Assembly (NCBI GenBank): GCA_044224315.1 | Contig: JBGAKR010000002.1 | Location: forward strand, 434,001-498,000 | Reading direction: 5' to 3' | DNA length: 64,000 bases | DNA from: JAGXTF01 sp044224315 | Lineage (GTDB): Bacteria > Bacteroidota > Bacteroidia > NS11-12g > UBA955 | In this document: in pieces, positions 43,749-53,310 of the stretch | How the letters are laid out: each line of letters opens with the position of its first letter | Position numbering within the stretch: the stretch's first letter is position 1 | Made by a program: the position numbers and the translations under genes | Notes under the pieces: model-generated | Databases searched by the model: none | The model's input: the letters and a program-made list of their open reading frames with translations, nothing else | Told to the model about the DNA's origin: nothing

Positions 43749-44133
43749 GGAGCGGGGAGCAGAGTGCAAAGCGCAAAGTGTAATCCGCCTCATTTTCAAT
43801 GGGCGGAGCAAAGTGCATTGAACAGCCAATGTAGAATGTAAAATGTAAAATGTAAAATGGACAGCCGCATTTTAATGCTACTTGGTTGCTGCTATATCCC
43901 GCCTCAGAAGCAGTCGGGCAAGGCGACAAAGAACAACCAACTCCCTTAAACCTCACCCCGTAAACCTAAAACCTTCGGATGGGAGCAGTGGAGACAACAG
44001 AGAACAACCAACTTCACTAAACACTAATCCTTAAACATTAAACATTGGCTGTTCATCGGCTGCTCATTCACTCCGCCACACCATAGGTGGGCGGACACAA
44101 TTCACAATTCACAATTCACAATTAATTGGCTGT
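43749..44133. repeat. Intergenic repeat mosaic downstream of two exported-protein genes
   Basis: No gene lies here. The stretch holds a 24-nt hairpin TCCGCC...GGGCGGA at 43784-43807, (AATGTAAA)n at about 43829-43860, a CCCGCCTCAGAAGCAGTCGG word at 43898, a second 24-nt TCCGCC...GGGCGGA hairpin at 44072-44095, and (CACAATT)x4 at 44096-44123. Related words recur at 28.9, 59.9-60.4 and 63.4 kb. Confidence 0.75.
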
Positions 44134-47130
44134 TTACCGCAGCAAATTAATGCTTCCCGAAAAAATCTTTTTCTTACCCGTGCTTTTATTATTTACAAAC
44201 AATTGATAATAATACGTTCCCTCCGGCAAAGTAGCTCCGGTATTATTTACTTTCCCATTCCAGCATTGCGATAAATCTTTGGTTTGAAATAATAATTCTC
44301 CCCAGCGATTAAATATTTTTAACTCCGCATCCTCACAATCTTTCGACAAGCCTAAAACCCTGTAACAATCATTCTTTCCATCCTGATTGGGTGTGAAAAC
44401 ATTGGCCACTAAAATTTCAGAAAAACTGTCTTTATTGATGATAATATTTTTGGTAAATGAATCCTTACAACCTGTATTGGGATTAACTACCCACACCTTT
44501 ATGGTATAATTTCCCTGATTATAAGTATGCTTAATTTTATCGCCCGTAGCTTTGGTATTATCTCCCAAATCCCATTGCGGTGAGGCATAATTTTTTCCAC
44601 TCAAACTCAATTCTACCTGAGCCTGGCAGGGTTTTGTATCAATATTTACTTGTACTTCCGGACCAATTAATACACGCACATCCATGCTCATAGAATCTAC
44701 CACATTGCAACTTCCGGAATCAATTACGCGCAATTTTACTTTGTAAGTTCCGGGTACGGTATACTCGTGAAAAGGATTGTAGGCAAAGGATTTGGTACCA
44801 TCTCCAAAATCCCATTGGAAGCTTTTTCCGGTAGAATTATTCTGATAAAAAAATACAGTATCGGGTGTACATACTACCAGCGGTTCTGCAGTAAACTTGG
44901 CCTCAACCGCATAGGTAATTTTAAAATCCAATTTAAAACTGGCATTGCTGCAGCGATAACTTAAATTATTTGGAAATGCAGAAGTAGATGTAGTAGGAAA
45001 ATCATTCAATCCAGGTGGATTATCGGGGCAACTGGCGCATACACTCTGGTAAATAATGCCGCGCTTATCAAAACGGCTGGTACCTCCATCCACATGGTCT
45101 TCGCTTTCATCACCCCCAAAATAACTGGCATATAAAAGCGACTTGGAATCTTTACCTAAAACAATTAAATAAAAATCCATTTCATCCGTCGTTTTTTGTT
45201 GCGCATTTGCTGTAATTTCCAAACCCTTTGTAGTGCCCTGTGTGCCAATGGGGCTGCCCCATCCCGAGAAATAAATATTGTAACATTTATCTACCATAAA
45301 TGCGCAGGGACTCAATTCCGGAATTGATGCCCGGTTGCCAAAAGTGGTCACAAATTCCTGCGAATCGAGGTTATTGGTGAGGCGGCAAATAAATTGGGTG
45401 GTATTGTCTTTCCCATAGGTACCGGGAGTTCGGGTTATTGTGCCCTCCGTTTGTCCGGTGATGTAAATTTTATCTTTTATATCAAAATCAATGAAATAGG
45501 CTTGCTCATAATTATTGGTTCCCCAAAAAGTTGAGGTTAATAACCTGCCGGAATCGCTGGTCATTTTCATAATAAAACCATCCGATTTTCCTCCCAGATA
45601 GGTTTTGTGCAAAGCTTTGCCAAATACCGGGAAACCCGAACTGGATGTGCCTCCGCTTACAAAAATATGCGCCGAGTCATCGAGCTTTATACTGTAACCC
45701 GCATCATCGGATGCTCCCCCGGCAAATGTGCTCCAACGCAATTTAGAAAGTGTGCTGTTTAAACTTACAATGACGGCCTCCAAAACCCCATTCGAAGCAG
45801 GCTGAAATGCCCCATTGGTAGTAGGAAAAGTGCTGCTTCTGGAGCAGGTAGTTAAATATATATTTCCATAAACATCACAAATAATATCCCCCCTGAAATC
45901 ATCGGCATAATTAAAGTGCAATGTGCCGGTATTAATGCCGTCATCCGCAGCACCACCGAGGTAAGTACCTGCCATGAGTTTTTTTCCGTCGGCCGAAATT
46001 TTAACTACATACAAATCATGTTTGCCATTATATCCGGTATCAAACGCAGTGGTTTTTGGAATCGGGAAATTGGGCGAAAGTGTGGTTCCTAAAATTAATA
46101 AATTATTTTTTTCATCTATACCCAAACTATGCGGATACTCATTTGAACTACCCCCCAAATAGCTGGCATACACCAATCCGCTTCCATCGGGTTTGTATTT
46201 GCTGATAGACACATCGCAGGGCAAATAAACCGGCGCCACTGCAGGCCCGCGACCTCCATATACGGTTTGAAATGCACCCACGGTTACAGGGTATGTGCCC
46301 TGGTCGTTATCCACTATTCCTCCGGCATACAAATGCCCCCCCGTATCATAAGTAGCCGTAAAACCAAAATTATCACCCCTCGAACCACTGTAAGTACTGA
46401 AAACCAAAACAGGATCAATTATCAAAGGTTTTTTTGCATCGGGTTTTTCTGCCGGAAAATTAAAATGAAATACATCCGTATTTTCGGCCTTCTCATAATT
46501 GCATTTAAGTGTTTTATTCCCCTGAAATGCACGCGGTTTTTGTATTACAAAATCACCCACCGAAGTAAGTGATTTTATATCCCCATTTTCGAGATTAAAT
46601 CCATCCTGCCCTGCAAGCTTCATCTGAATGCGATTTACATCGGCACCGGCCTTTAAAACCCAGTCAAACTCTACTTCCTCGCCCTTGGTATATACCACAA
46701 AGTCAATTCCGGGATACACATCCAGTAATCGTACCCTTTGCACGGGGTACAATTCTGTTAACCACTTACTGCTATCTGCCCCCAGAAAATAATTCTCATA
46801 ATAGGGAGCCTCCTCTTCAAAGCGCGGGGAAATACTGCTTGCAGCATTGCAATCCTTAAAACTTACATCCAACACATGCCCGTGAATTGTAAAACTGGTA
46901 TCGGAATAGCGGTAGTGAAATGATTTGTGAATATTGGGTAAATCTTTGGGGTCATAAATTTTAATTCTAAAACCGTCTTTTCTTAAAAAAAATGCACCTC
47001 CTTTAAACAATGTGCGGGCCACCACAGGTTGCTCCCACTGCCCCATATTCGGAGTAAAATACAAGCCGGTCTGCCCTGCAGAAAATTGTGCTAAAACACA
47101 GAAAAATATGACAATACCCAGCCGGCGCAA
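44134..47130 (-). CDS. Large T9SS type B-sorted surface protein with beta-propeller and PKD domains
   Basis: A 998-residue secreted protein. It has a signal peptide (MRRLGIVIFFCVLAQFSAGQ) and an N-terminal DUF7948-like domain (about 20-240). About ten SBBP-type strands follow (for example YASYLGGSSNEYPHSLGIDE and ISADGKKLMAGTYLGGAADD). Two PKD domains come next (FQWDFGDGTKSFAYNPFHEY; PQWDLGDNTKATGDKIKHTY). The type B gliding-associated C-terminal domain includes NVFTPNQDGKNDCYRV and KIFNRWGELLFQTKDLS. It is exported by the Type IX system and held at the surface or released. Its role, perhaps adhesion, is inferred. Confidence 0.92.
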   Translation of the reverse strand: MRRLGIVIFFCVLAQFSAGQTGLYFTPNMGQWEQPVVARTLFKGGAFFLRKDGFRIKIYDPKDLPNIHKSFHYRYSDTSFTIHGHVLDVSFKDCNAASSISPRFEEEAPYYENYFLGADSSKWLTELYPVQRVRLLDVYPGIDFVVYTKGEEVEFDWVLKAGADVNRIQMKLAGQDGFNLENGDIKSLTSVGDFVIQKPRAFQGNKTLKCNYEKAENTDVFHFNFPAEKPDAKKPLIIDPVLVFSTYSGSRGDNFGFTATYDTGGHLYAGGIVDNDQGTYPVTVGAFQTVYGGRGPAVAPVYLPCDVSISKYKPDGSGLVYASYLGGSSNEYPHSLGIDEKNNLLILGTTLSPNFPIPKTTAFDTGYNGKHDLYVVKISADGKKLMAGTYLGGAADDGINTGTLHFNYADDFRGDIICDVYGNIYLTTCSRSSTFPTTNGAFQPASNGVLEAVIVSLNSTLSKLRWSTFAGGASDDAGYSIKLDDSAHIFVSGGTSSSGFPVFGKALHKTYLGGKSDGFIMKMTSDSGRLLTSTFWGTNNYEQAYFIDFDIKDKIYITGQTEGTITRTPGTYGKDNTTQFICRLTNNLDSQEFVTTFGNRASIPELSPCAFMVDKCYNIYFSGWGSPIGTQGTTKGLEITANAQQKTTDEMDFYLIVLGKDSKSLLYASYFGGDESEDHVDGGTSRFDKRGIIYQSVCASCPDNPPGLNDFPTTSTSAFPNNLSYRCSNASFKLDFKITYAVEAKFTAEPLVVCTPDTVFFYQNNSTGKSFQWDFGDGTKSFAYNPFHEYTVPGTYKVKLRVIDSGSCNVVDSMSMDVRVLIGPEVQVNIDTKPCQAQVELSLSGKNYASPQWDLGDNTKATGDKIKHTYNQGNYTIKVWVVNPNTGCKDSFTKNIIINKDSFSEILVANVFTPNQDGKNDCYRVLGLSKDCEDAELKIFNRWGELLFQTKDLSQCWNGKVNNTGATLPEGTYYYQLFVNNKSTGKKKIFSGSINLLR

Positions 47131-47189
47131 TGTATGCGAATATACCCATTAGACACTGGAAATCATGGATTGGTTGTATACACAATGTG

Positions 47190-47223
47190 AAATAAAAAAA
47201 AATAACCCCGGTTGCCCGGGGTT
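47190..47223 (-). terminator. Intrinsic terminator of the FecR gene
   Basis: AACCCCGG (47204-47211) and CCGGGGTT (47216-47223) form an 8-bp stem. On the minus strand it is followed by ATTTTTTTTTATTTC. It lies 40 bp after the FecR stop. Confidence 0.85.
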
Positions 47224-47263
47224 CACCAAATATCAAAATTATAGGATGCGGAAAATCCGCAGC

Positions 47264-48178
47264 TTATTCTACAGTGATGGGGATTTGCAAAGCCTCAGCC
47301 AGGGTTTTGGCTATGTCTTCTGCAGGGGTGCTTTTTGCAAATTTGCCGGTAAACACTTTGCCCGCGTATTTGGCATCGTATTTCAGGGTTTTGCCTAAGC
47401 TGTGTTTAATCTGGGTAGCAATTTCTTCCAGACTGGCTGATTTAAACACCCAGTTTTCGTTTTGCCAGCTCAGGTCGGTAGCATTGGGTTCGGCCATGGT
47501 TACAGTTTTGTCTTTCTGATCGAAACGCGCAGCCTGCCCTTTGGTAAGCATTACGGTTTTATCGGGGTTGCCAAACTGTACTTTACCATGCAATACCTGA
47601 ATTTTTACATTTTCACCTGCAAAGGCAGAAATGTCAAAACCGGTTCCTACCACACGGGTAGTTGTTCCGCCTGCAGTTACCAAAAACGGTACTTTATCGT
47701 TATGGGCTACTTCAAAACTGGCTTCCCCTTTTAGTTCGATATTGCGGTTGCTGCTGTTAAAACCAGCGGCCACGGTAATTTCGGTATTGGCATTCATGGT
47801 AATGGTGGTACCATCGGCCAGATGCAGGGTTTTAAACTGTTTATTACCGGTTTTTTCGTGGATGGCGGCAACCTCCGCTTCAGGGGCCGATTTGGTAAAG
47901 TACCAAAGCGCTGTGCCCGAAACTGCCAGTAATGCGATGGATGCTGCCACAGTCCACACATTACGGCGAATCCAACTAACCTGCATAGGCGCAGGGGTAT
48001 TGAGCCTGGACTGTAAATTAGCCCAGCCTGCATTTGTATTTTCTTCTTCTTTGTAAGAATAACTACCTGCCAGGTCCCAAATCTGCTTCATTTCATTGAA
48101 GTCAGACTCTGGCTGAAGATTTTTGTCTTCGCCAGACAGCAACCTGCCGTAGTTATTGAATTTGTTATTCTCTTCCAT
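47264..48178 (-). CDS. FecR-family transmembrane anti-sigma/regulator
   Basis: A 304-residue protein from ATG 48178 (MEENNKFNNYGRLL); the ATG at 48193 is an alternative. The cytoplasmic N-terminus is about 80 residues, followed by one transmembrane helix (VWTVAASIALLAVSGTALWY). A FecR domain comes next (KTLHLADGTTITMNANTEIT, GEASFEVAHNDKVPFLV, VVGTGFDISAF). The C-terminal DUF4974-like domain (AEDIAKTLAEALQIPITVE) completes it. Such proteins hold or activate an ECF sigma factor in response to a TonB receptor. No sigma or TonB gene is adjacent here, which is unusual. Confidence 0.9.
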   Translation of the reverse strand: MEENNKFNNYGRLLSGEDKNLQPESDFNEMKQIWDLAGSYSYKEEENTNAGWANLQSRLNTPAPMQVSWIRRNVWTVAASIALLAVSGTALWYFTKSAPEAEVAAIHEKTGNKQFKTLHLADGTTITMNANTEITVAAGFNSSNRNIELKGEASFEVAHNDKVPFLVTAGGTTTRVVGTGFDISAFAGENVKIQVLHGKVQFGNPDKTVMLTKGQAARFDQKDKTVTMAEPNATDLSWQNENWVFKSASLEEIATQIKHSLGKTLKYDAKYAGKVFTGKFAKSTPAEDIAKTLAEALQIPITVE

Positions 48179-48205
48179 CTCTTTTTCCTTCAACCTCTTT
48201 CCGGC

Positions 48206-48382
48206 TTACCACCTGCTTGCTCCGGTTGTTACCATGGCATCTACACGCTGTTTAATCAGCGCCAGTGTCATTCTGTACTGCGGATTGTTGCGAAGCCAAT
48301 CTTCCATGCTGCGCAATTCCTCAGTGCTCATAAGGCCTGCAGCATATTTGGTAAGCAAATTTGATTCCAATTGTTCTTTCAT
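48206..48382 (-). CDS. 58-aa small protein upstream of FecR
   Basis: A short frame reading MKEQLESNLLTKYAAGLMST, then EELRSMEDWLRNNPQYRMTL and a C-terminal helix ending ASRW. The 'll.kYlaG..s.eE...lE.Wl..np.yr' pattern resembles the cytoplasmic anti-sigma (DUF4880-like) segment at the N-terminus of FecR proteins. It lies 27 bp upstream of the FecR gene on the same strand. It may be a separate anti-sigma-like domain or a remnant of a duplicated FecR gene. Confidence 0.65.
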   Translation of the reverse strand: MKEQLESNLLTKYAAGLMSTEELRSMEDWLRNNPQYRMTLALIKQRVDAMVTTGASRW

Positions 48383-48463
48383 ACGCGTATTAAGTCATAG
48401 ATGTGTACAACGGATTTGGAGCTTACCCCCAAAAAAAATTGAAAAAAAAGTAAAAATTTTTAT

Positions 48464-49516
48464 TTACACCGTCTGGGGCACACTCAGCACATTCCTTTTT
48501 TCGCGGAAATACTGGTTTTGCTTGTAAATGTTTTCGATGATTTCAACCACTTTCAACCCTTCCATGGCATTGGTGGTTGGCATTCCCCCACGCTTAATGG
48601 CCTCTATTACGTTGTCGAAAATATAGTTATGGTTGGCTGCACTGCCTTTATACGGGCCATAATCGTTGGCCGGATTGGCAGGGGGCAACTCGGGCATGGT
48701 GTAATCCTGTATGTGGCAATACTCTACCTCATTCATATACTGACCCCCGATTTTTACCGTACCTTTTTCTGCTACAATGGTAATGCTGCTCTCAAAATTT
48801 ACATCCCATACTGCGGTTGAATAATTGAGGCAACCCAGGCCCCCGTTTTTAAAACGGAAATTCACCGTTCCCGAATCCTCAAACTCGGTAGAATTCTGGT
48901 GCTTAAAGTCGGCAAACGAGGCTTTGATTTCCTGAATATCGCCAAACAACCAGTACATAATATCAATAAAGTGCGAAAACTGGGTAAACAAAGTGCCGCC
49001 ATCCAATTCTTGCGAACCTTTCCAGCCGCCGGCTTTATAATATCGGTCGTCGCGGTTCCAGTAGCAATTTACCTGCACCATATGGATATTTCCCAAGGTG
49101 CCATCGCTTACCACTTTTTTAATCCACTCACTTGGTGGTGAATAGCGGTTTTGCATTACACAAAATACCATGCGGTGCGCAGCCATGGCCTGGTGTATCA
49201 CCTTTTCGCAATCTGCTTTTGTAAGGGCCATGGGTTTTTCGATTACCACGTGTTTGCGGGCTTCCAACCCTTTCATGGCGTGGGTGGCGTGCAATCCATT
49301 GGGGGTTGCTACACACAGCACATCAAAATCCGGCATTTCGGCCAGCATGGTATCCAAATCCTGAAAAAACGGAACATTATACTGCTCTATGCCAAGGCTA
49401 TCCTTCGCACGCACATCACAAATCGCTACCAACTCAGCTTCGGGATTGCGGCTAACCATCTCTGCGTGGCGTTTTCCAATGTGGCCTGCCCCTACTACGG
49501 CAAATTTTATCTTCAT
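48464..49516 (-). CDS. Gfo/Idh/MocA family NAD(P)-dependent oxidoreductase
   Basis: A 350-residue protein. The Rossmann fold opens VVGAGHIGKRHAEMV, with a D in AICDVRAKD. CVATPNGLHATHAMKGLEAR and HVVIEKPMALTK carry the catalytic EKP. The C-terminal alpha/beta domain contains GGTLFTQFSHFIDIMYWLFG with the conserved His pair. The sequence is closest in style to nucleotide-sugar oxidases such as WlbA, acting on sugar acids in surface glycan synthesis; this is not certain. It lies 6 bp after the ABC exporter gene, so both may serve envelope glycolipid production. Confidence 0.88.
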   Translation of the reverse strand: MKIKFAVVGAGHIGKRHAEMVSRNPEAELVAICDVRAKDSLGIEQYNVPFFQDLDTMLAEMPDFDVLCVATPNGLHATHAMKGLEARKHVVIEKPMALTKADCEKVIHQAMAAHRMVFCVMQNRYSPPSEWIKKVVSDGTLGNIHMVQVNCYWNRDDRYYKAGGWKGSQELDGGTLFTQFSHFIDIMYWLFGDIQEIKASFADFKHQNSTEFEDSGTVNFRFKNGGLGCLNYSTAVWDVNFESSITIVAEKGTVKIGGQYMNEVEYCHIQDYTMPELPPANPANDYGPYKGSAANHNYIFDNVIEAIKRGGMPTTNAMEGLKVVEIIENIYKQNQYFREKRNVLSVPQTV

Positions 49517-49522
49517 TACTTT

Positions 49523-51283
49523 TTATGTTCTGGGTTTAAGTTTTTTATCCTTGATCTCGTAAACGAGGTCGCAAAGTTCGAATATTCTTGGTCTGTGTGC
49601 AATGATTAGCATTGTTTTTCCCGATTCTTTGAGCATTTTCAATGTGTGCATTACATCATTCTCGGTTTCAGTATCCAAGGCACTGGTGGGTTCGTCCAGG
49701 ATTAAAACGGGTGCATTGCGATACAGCTCCCGGGCCAATACCAACCTCTGTTTCTGCCCCTCACTGAGCATGGATCCACCTTCGCCAATGCGTATGTTCA
49801 GCACATCGGGATAACCGTTTATTCTGAATGCCGCCTGATTTAAACATTCCTGTATTCTGGCCAAATCACGCTGTGTGGGTTCAATGCCCAAAGCTACATT
49901 ATCGGCCACGCTGCCACTTACCATAAAGGGCTCCTGACCCATGTATGAAAACAGGGTATGGTGCGCAAACTGCTGATTTAGCAACTCTCCATCCACCCTA
50001 ATTTCGCCAGATTGGGGCTCGTAAAAACCCAATAGCAATTTTATAAGGCTGGTTTTTCCGGCACCCGATTCGCCCGCTATGCCTATGGTTTTGCCTTTTT
50101 CCAGCACAAAATCCATACCCTCAAAAACCCCCTGACTCTCTTTGCCCGGATAGGCAAAATGTATCTGACTGAAGCGGATTTCGGTTTTAAACTCGCTCAC
50201 GGTTTCTTTGGCCTCGGGTATTTCTGTAACTGGCATCAGTTTTTCCAGGGTATAGGCATTCATTTTTAAATGCATCAATCCCTGCAAAATGCGGTTGGCT
50301 GCAGGTATAAGCCTGAAAACGGATATGGCAAACAAGGCGGCCAAAACCCTTACCTGGCCTATGTTATCGCCCGAGTAAAAGTAGGCATACACCACCAGCA
50401 CCACAATGCCCAGCAGCGATACAAATTCGTTGATACGCGCCGGAATGAGTTGAAAGTTTACTCCCTTAATTCCACTGGCCACATAGCCGTTAAAATCCTT
50501 GAGAAAACGCGATTTAAAATACGATTCCACCCCATGGGTGCGGATATCGGCAAAGCCCGAAATGCCAAAATTGAGTCCCTTTAATGCATCATCGCGGTGC
50601 ATACTGGCCTGCTCACCCAGGTTGGAAATACGCTTGCGGGTATACCGGTTTACAAATACAAAAGCGGTGCCCAGCAAGCCGGTGATGAGGAAAAAAATCA
50701 TGGGATTGTAAATGGTGAATCCCAAAATGAGCATAAAAACCACCGCCGTTTCGGTTACAATATTAATCAGGGGTAAATATATCCCCGAAACAAAATAATA
50801 GGGTGTAAACAGCACGGTATCATTGAATCCCAGCCCATCGTTGCTTACTTTTTCGTACGAATTATTGCGAAAAGCATAGTCAAAACTACGGGCCGATAAT
50901 TGGCTCGAAATCTCTACCGAAACTTTTTTAGTAAAACGCTGCAGCGCAAATGCCAGCAGGCTTTTCACCAGAAAAAACAGCAAAATAAAAATGATCAATG
51001 CCACCAGAAAACTGGCTTCACTCTTAAAATTAAAGTAGTAATAAATGGCCCTCAGCTTGCGGCTTTTTTCCAAAAAACTGTGGTCTATGGCCAGCATCAA
51101 CACCGGTACCATGCTGCCCAAACCTACAATATCGGCCAGCCCAATTAAAATATTGAAGGCATAAATCACCAATGTGCGGCTGCGGTGATAGGGACTTAGC
51201 AAATGCCAGATGCCCCGCCACGAATATTGTATGGATTGTAAACCGTTCAATTTTTGCAAAGGTAACATTTGCGATTTAAGCAC
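49523..51283 (-). CDS. ABC exporter (fused membrane and ATPase domains)
   Basis: A 586-residue half-transporter. Six hydrophobic spans lie within about 25-325 and the nucleotide-binding domain within about 350-586. The latter has Walker A GESGAGKTSLIKLL, Q-loop SYMGQEPFMVSGS, signature LSEGQKQRLVLARE, Walker B VLILDEPTSALD and switch IIAHRP. The membrane part fits MsbA/PglK-like lipid or lipid-linked oligosaccharide flippases. A glycolipid cargo is suggested by the adjacent oxidoreductase. Confidence 0.92.
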   Translation of the reverse strand: MLKSQMLPLQKLNGLQSIQYSWRGIWHLLSPYHRSRTLVIYAFNILIGLADIVGLGSMVPVLMLAIDHSFLEKSRKLRAIYYYFNFKSEASFLVALIIFILLFFLVKSLLAFALQRFTKKVSVEISSQLSARSFDYAFRNNSYEKVSNDGLGFNDTVLFTPYYFVSGIYLPLINIVTETAVVFMLILGFTIYNPMIFFLITGLLGTAFVFVNRYTRKRISNLGEQASMHRDDALKGLNFGISGFADIRTHGVESYFKSRFLKDFNGYVASGIKGVNFQLIPARINEFVSLLGIVVLVVYAYFYSGDNIGQVRVLAALFAISVFRLIPAANRILQGLMHLKMNAYTLEKLMPVTEIPEAKETVSEFKTEIRFSQIHFAYPGKESQGVFEGMDFVLEKGKTIGIAGESGAGKTSLIKLLLGFYEPQSGEIRVDGELLNQQFAHHTLFSYMGQEPFMVSGSVADNVALGIEPTQRDLARIQECLNQAAFRINGYPDVLNIRIGEGGSMLSEGQKQRLVLARELYRNAPVLILDEPTSALDTETENDVMHTLKMLKESGKTMLIIAHRPRIFELCDLVYEIKDKKLKPRT

Positions 51284-51327
51284 CGCATTTTGATTATTGC
51301 CCCGCTTTTCAAACCTTTGCAGCAGAA

Positions 51328-52302
51328 ATGAGCAGCGAAACTATATTGGTAATTGGCGCATGCGGCCAGTTGGGTACCGAGTTGGTAGAAGCCCTGAGGG
51401 GAATTTATGGCGATCAGAATGTAATTGCATCCGACATTAAACAAGGCGATAACCCGGTTTTCGAAGCCGGACCGTTCGAAATACTGGACATTCTGGATAA
51501 AAACAAACTCCAGGACCTCCTTACCAAATACAAACCCTCCCAGGTATACCATTTAGCTGCCCTGCTGAGTGCCACTGCCGAAAAAATGCCCGAGTTTGCC
51601 TGGAAACTAAACATGGATGGCCTTTTTCATCTGCTGGATGCCGCCCGTGATATGGGCATTGTAAAAAAAGTGTACTGGCCCAGTTCTATTGCGGCTTTTG
51701 GCCCAAATACGCCCCGCATCAATACCCCCCAATTTGGCGCCATGGACCCTACTACCGTGTATGGAATCAGTAAACTGGCGGGTGAACTCTATGCCCAGTA
51801 CTATTTCAACCGCTGGGGCGTGGATACCCGCAGCCTGCGTTACCCCGGCCTGATTGGATACAAATCGGCACCCGGCGGCGGTACTACCGATTATGCGGTG
51901 TCCATCTACCACGATGCTCTTACCACCGGCCACCACAATTGCTTTCTAAATCCCGGCACTGTATTGCCCATGCTGTATATGCCCGATGCCCTCAAAGCTA
52001 CCCTGGACATTATGCATGCACCGGCCGAAAAAATTAAAATCCGCAGCAGCTACAACCTGGCCGGAATGAGCTTTGGCCCCGAAGAAATTACCGCTGCCAT
52101 CCAAAAATACATCCCCAACTTTAGCAGCAGCTACAATGCCGACTACCGCCAGGCCATCGCCGACTCTTGGCCCGCCGTGATCGACGACAGCCGTGCCCGC
52201 GAAGACTGGGGTTGGAAACCCGATTTCGACCTGGACAAAATGACCGTGGATATGCTGGAGAATCTCCGCAAACAGTATCCAGGTGCGAGGTACGAGGTGT
52301 GA
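51328..52302 (+). CDS. NAD-dependent epimerase, L-threonine 3-dehydrogenase type
   Basis: A 324-residue short-chain (extended) protein. It has a GACGQLGTELVEALRG dinucleotide loop, YHLAALLSATAEKMPEFAW, a catalytic Ser in YWPSSIAAFGPNTP and YxxxK as TVYGISKLAGELYAQYYF. RSLRYPGLIGYKSAPGGGTT, together with the DYAVSIYHDAL block, is characteristic of epimerase-type L-threonine 3-dehydrogenases. It oxidises threonine to 2-amino-3-ketobutyrate. No glycine C-acetyltransferase gene is adjacent. The last codons (GARYEV) fall within an AGGTACGAGGT word shared with the 60-kb repeats. Confidence 0.9.
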   Translation: MSSETILVIGACGQLGTELVEALRGIYGDQNVIASDIKQGDNPVFEAGPFEILDILDKNKLQDLLTKYKPSQVYHLAALLSATAEKMPEFAWKLNMDGLFHLLDAARDMGIVKKVYWPSSIAAFGPNTPRINTPQFGAMDPTTVYGISKLAGELYAQYYFNRWGVDTRSLRYPGLIGYKSAPGGGTTDYAVSIYHDALTTGHHNCFLNPGTVLPMLYMPDALKATLDIMHAPAEKIKIRSSYNLAGMSFGPEEITAAIQKYIPNFSSSYNADYRQAIADSWPAVIDDSRAREDWGWKPDFDLDKMTVDMLENLRKQYPGARYEV

Positions 52303-52323
52303 AGTTAGAGGTGTTGTATCCGT

Positions 52324-52650
52324 TTAGCTCTGACGCAGGCACCAGCTATTGCCGTCCAAATCTTTAAACCAGGCAAATTTGCCCCAGGGGGTTTGGTCGA
52401 TTTTGCCTACCTCAATGCCTTTGGCTTTTAGCGATTCCACTTCGGCTTCGATATTTTCGGTTTGGCAAATAATGCCCTGAAAACTGGCCAAAGAAATGGT
52501 GCTTCCCCCTCCTGGTAAAGCCATCTGTATCCAAGTCTCCCCATGCGGATCGGGCGCTTCGATTACTACTTCAAAACCCAGTTGCTGATAAAAAGCCTTG
52601 GCCTTCTGCCGGTCTTTTACCGGAATCATAATTATTTCGAGGGATTTCAT
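52324..52650 (-). CDS. VOC/glyoxalase-like domain protein
   Basis: A 108-residue protein with one vicinal-oxygen-chelate module. MKSLEIIMIPVKDRQKAKAF and YQQLGFEVV open it, and KFAWFKDLDGNSWCLRQ closes it with the conserved D.dGN. The metal-ligand pattern is incomplete, so the activity (isomerase, dioxygenase or binding) cannot be told. Convergent with the threonine dehydrogenase-like gene. Confidence 0.85.
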   Translation of the reverse strand: MKSLEIIMIPVKDRQKAKAFYQQLGFEVVIEAPDPHGETWIQMALPGGGSTISLASFQGIICQTENIEAEVESLKAKGIEVGKIDQTPWGKFAWFKDLDGNSWCLRQS

Positions 52651-52755
52651 TTTTTATTTTAACAAAAGTACCCTGTTTTAATCTCATTATATTGCCCCAA
52701 TAGCGGCAAAATGTGGGGGTAGATGCGACAGGGGGTTAAACATTTGAGAATTCTG

Positions 52756-53250
52756 TCCATGAGTCCCATTCTGGAGACTCATGGATGGAGGTACTTTTAA
52801 TTTATGGCTTTCTTCATCTCAAAGGTTCCTTTCGTTCCAGGAAAAATAACCCAACGATTTTTCACTTTTCCGATACCCCATTTAAATTTCCAGGTACCCT
52901 TAATTGTGTTGTCGGAAATTTTTCCGGAGTAATAAATATTTCGATGTGGCTTATCCTCCTCTATATTGCTTCCATCCTGCAAATAAACCGATTGTGTGGG
53001 CATTGCTTTTACAAATTTAATAATTCCATTTTTTACATGGCCCTCTATTTTGCCTGTACCTTTCATACCACCCGTTTCGATATCGTCTTTTACCAATCCC
53101 GAAAATCGTATACAATCAAATTCGATAATTTCAATATCAAATTTCACTTCATTATTCCGAACTTTTTCCGGAAGCCTTTGGCTTAAATACTTATAGGTTC
53201 CAGTCCATTTTCCGAGCATAGGTTTGGGTGGTTAAATGGTTTGCAGATTT
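52756..53250. repeat. Left copy of the ~0.5-kb direct repeat flanking the SIR2 locus
   Basis: It begins at the hairpin TCCATGAGTC (52756-52765)/GACTCATGGA (52776-52785), continues through the 140-aa gene and ends near GTTTAGGTT-like bases after 53219. The matching copy is at 57365-57859, in the same orientation. The hairpin arms and the 12-bp spacing to the gene end are identical in both copies. Confidence 0.85.
52797..53219 (-). CDS. 140-aa hypothetical protein, paralog A
   Basis: A soluble protein without a signal peptide. It begins MLGKWTGTYKYLSQRLPEKV and is a small beta-rich domain with repeated G.i.G..k-type strands (GTGKIEGHVKNGI, YYSGKISDNTIKGTWKFK), like lipocalin-like or MORN-like sheets. 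About 120 of 140 residues are identical to paralog B at 57406-57828. No family recognised. It lies downstream of the SIR2 gene on the same strand. Confidence 0.75.
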   Translation of the reverse strand: MLGKWTGTYKYLSQRLPEKVRNNEVKFDIEIIEFDCIRFSGLVKDDIETGGMKGTGKIEGHVKNGIIKFVKAMPTQSVYLQDGSNIEEDKPHRNIYYSGKISDNTIKGTWKFKWGIGKVKNRWVIFPGTKGTFEMKKAIN

Positions 53251-53267
53251 GAGTTTGGGCGGATATC

Positions 53268-53310
53268 GGAGCACAAAGCTCCAAGTTTACACGTCAGCCC
53301 GCCTGACGCA
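53268..53310. repeat. Two adjacent hairpins downstream of the SIR2 gene
   Basis: GGAGC/GCTCC arms (53268-53272, 53278-53282) and CGTCAG/CTGACG arms (53292-53297, 53303-53308) are followed by CGTGTTAGCTGCTG. A related CTTAGCGTTGCAG word lies near 56747, upstream of the SIR2 start. Gene-cassette (attC-like) ends can look like this, but the match is loose. The rest of 53311-53595 holds no gene. Confidence 0.35.
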
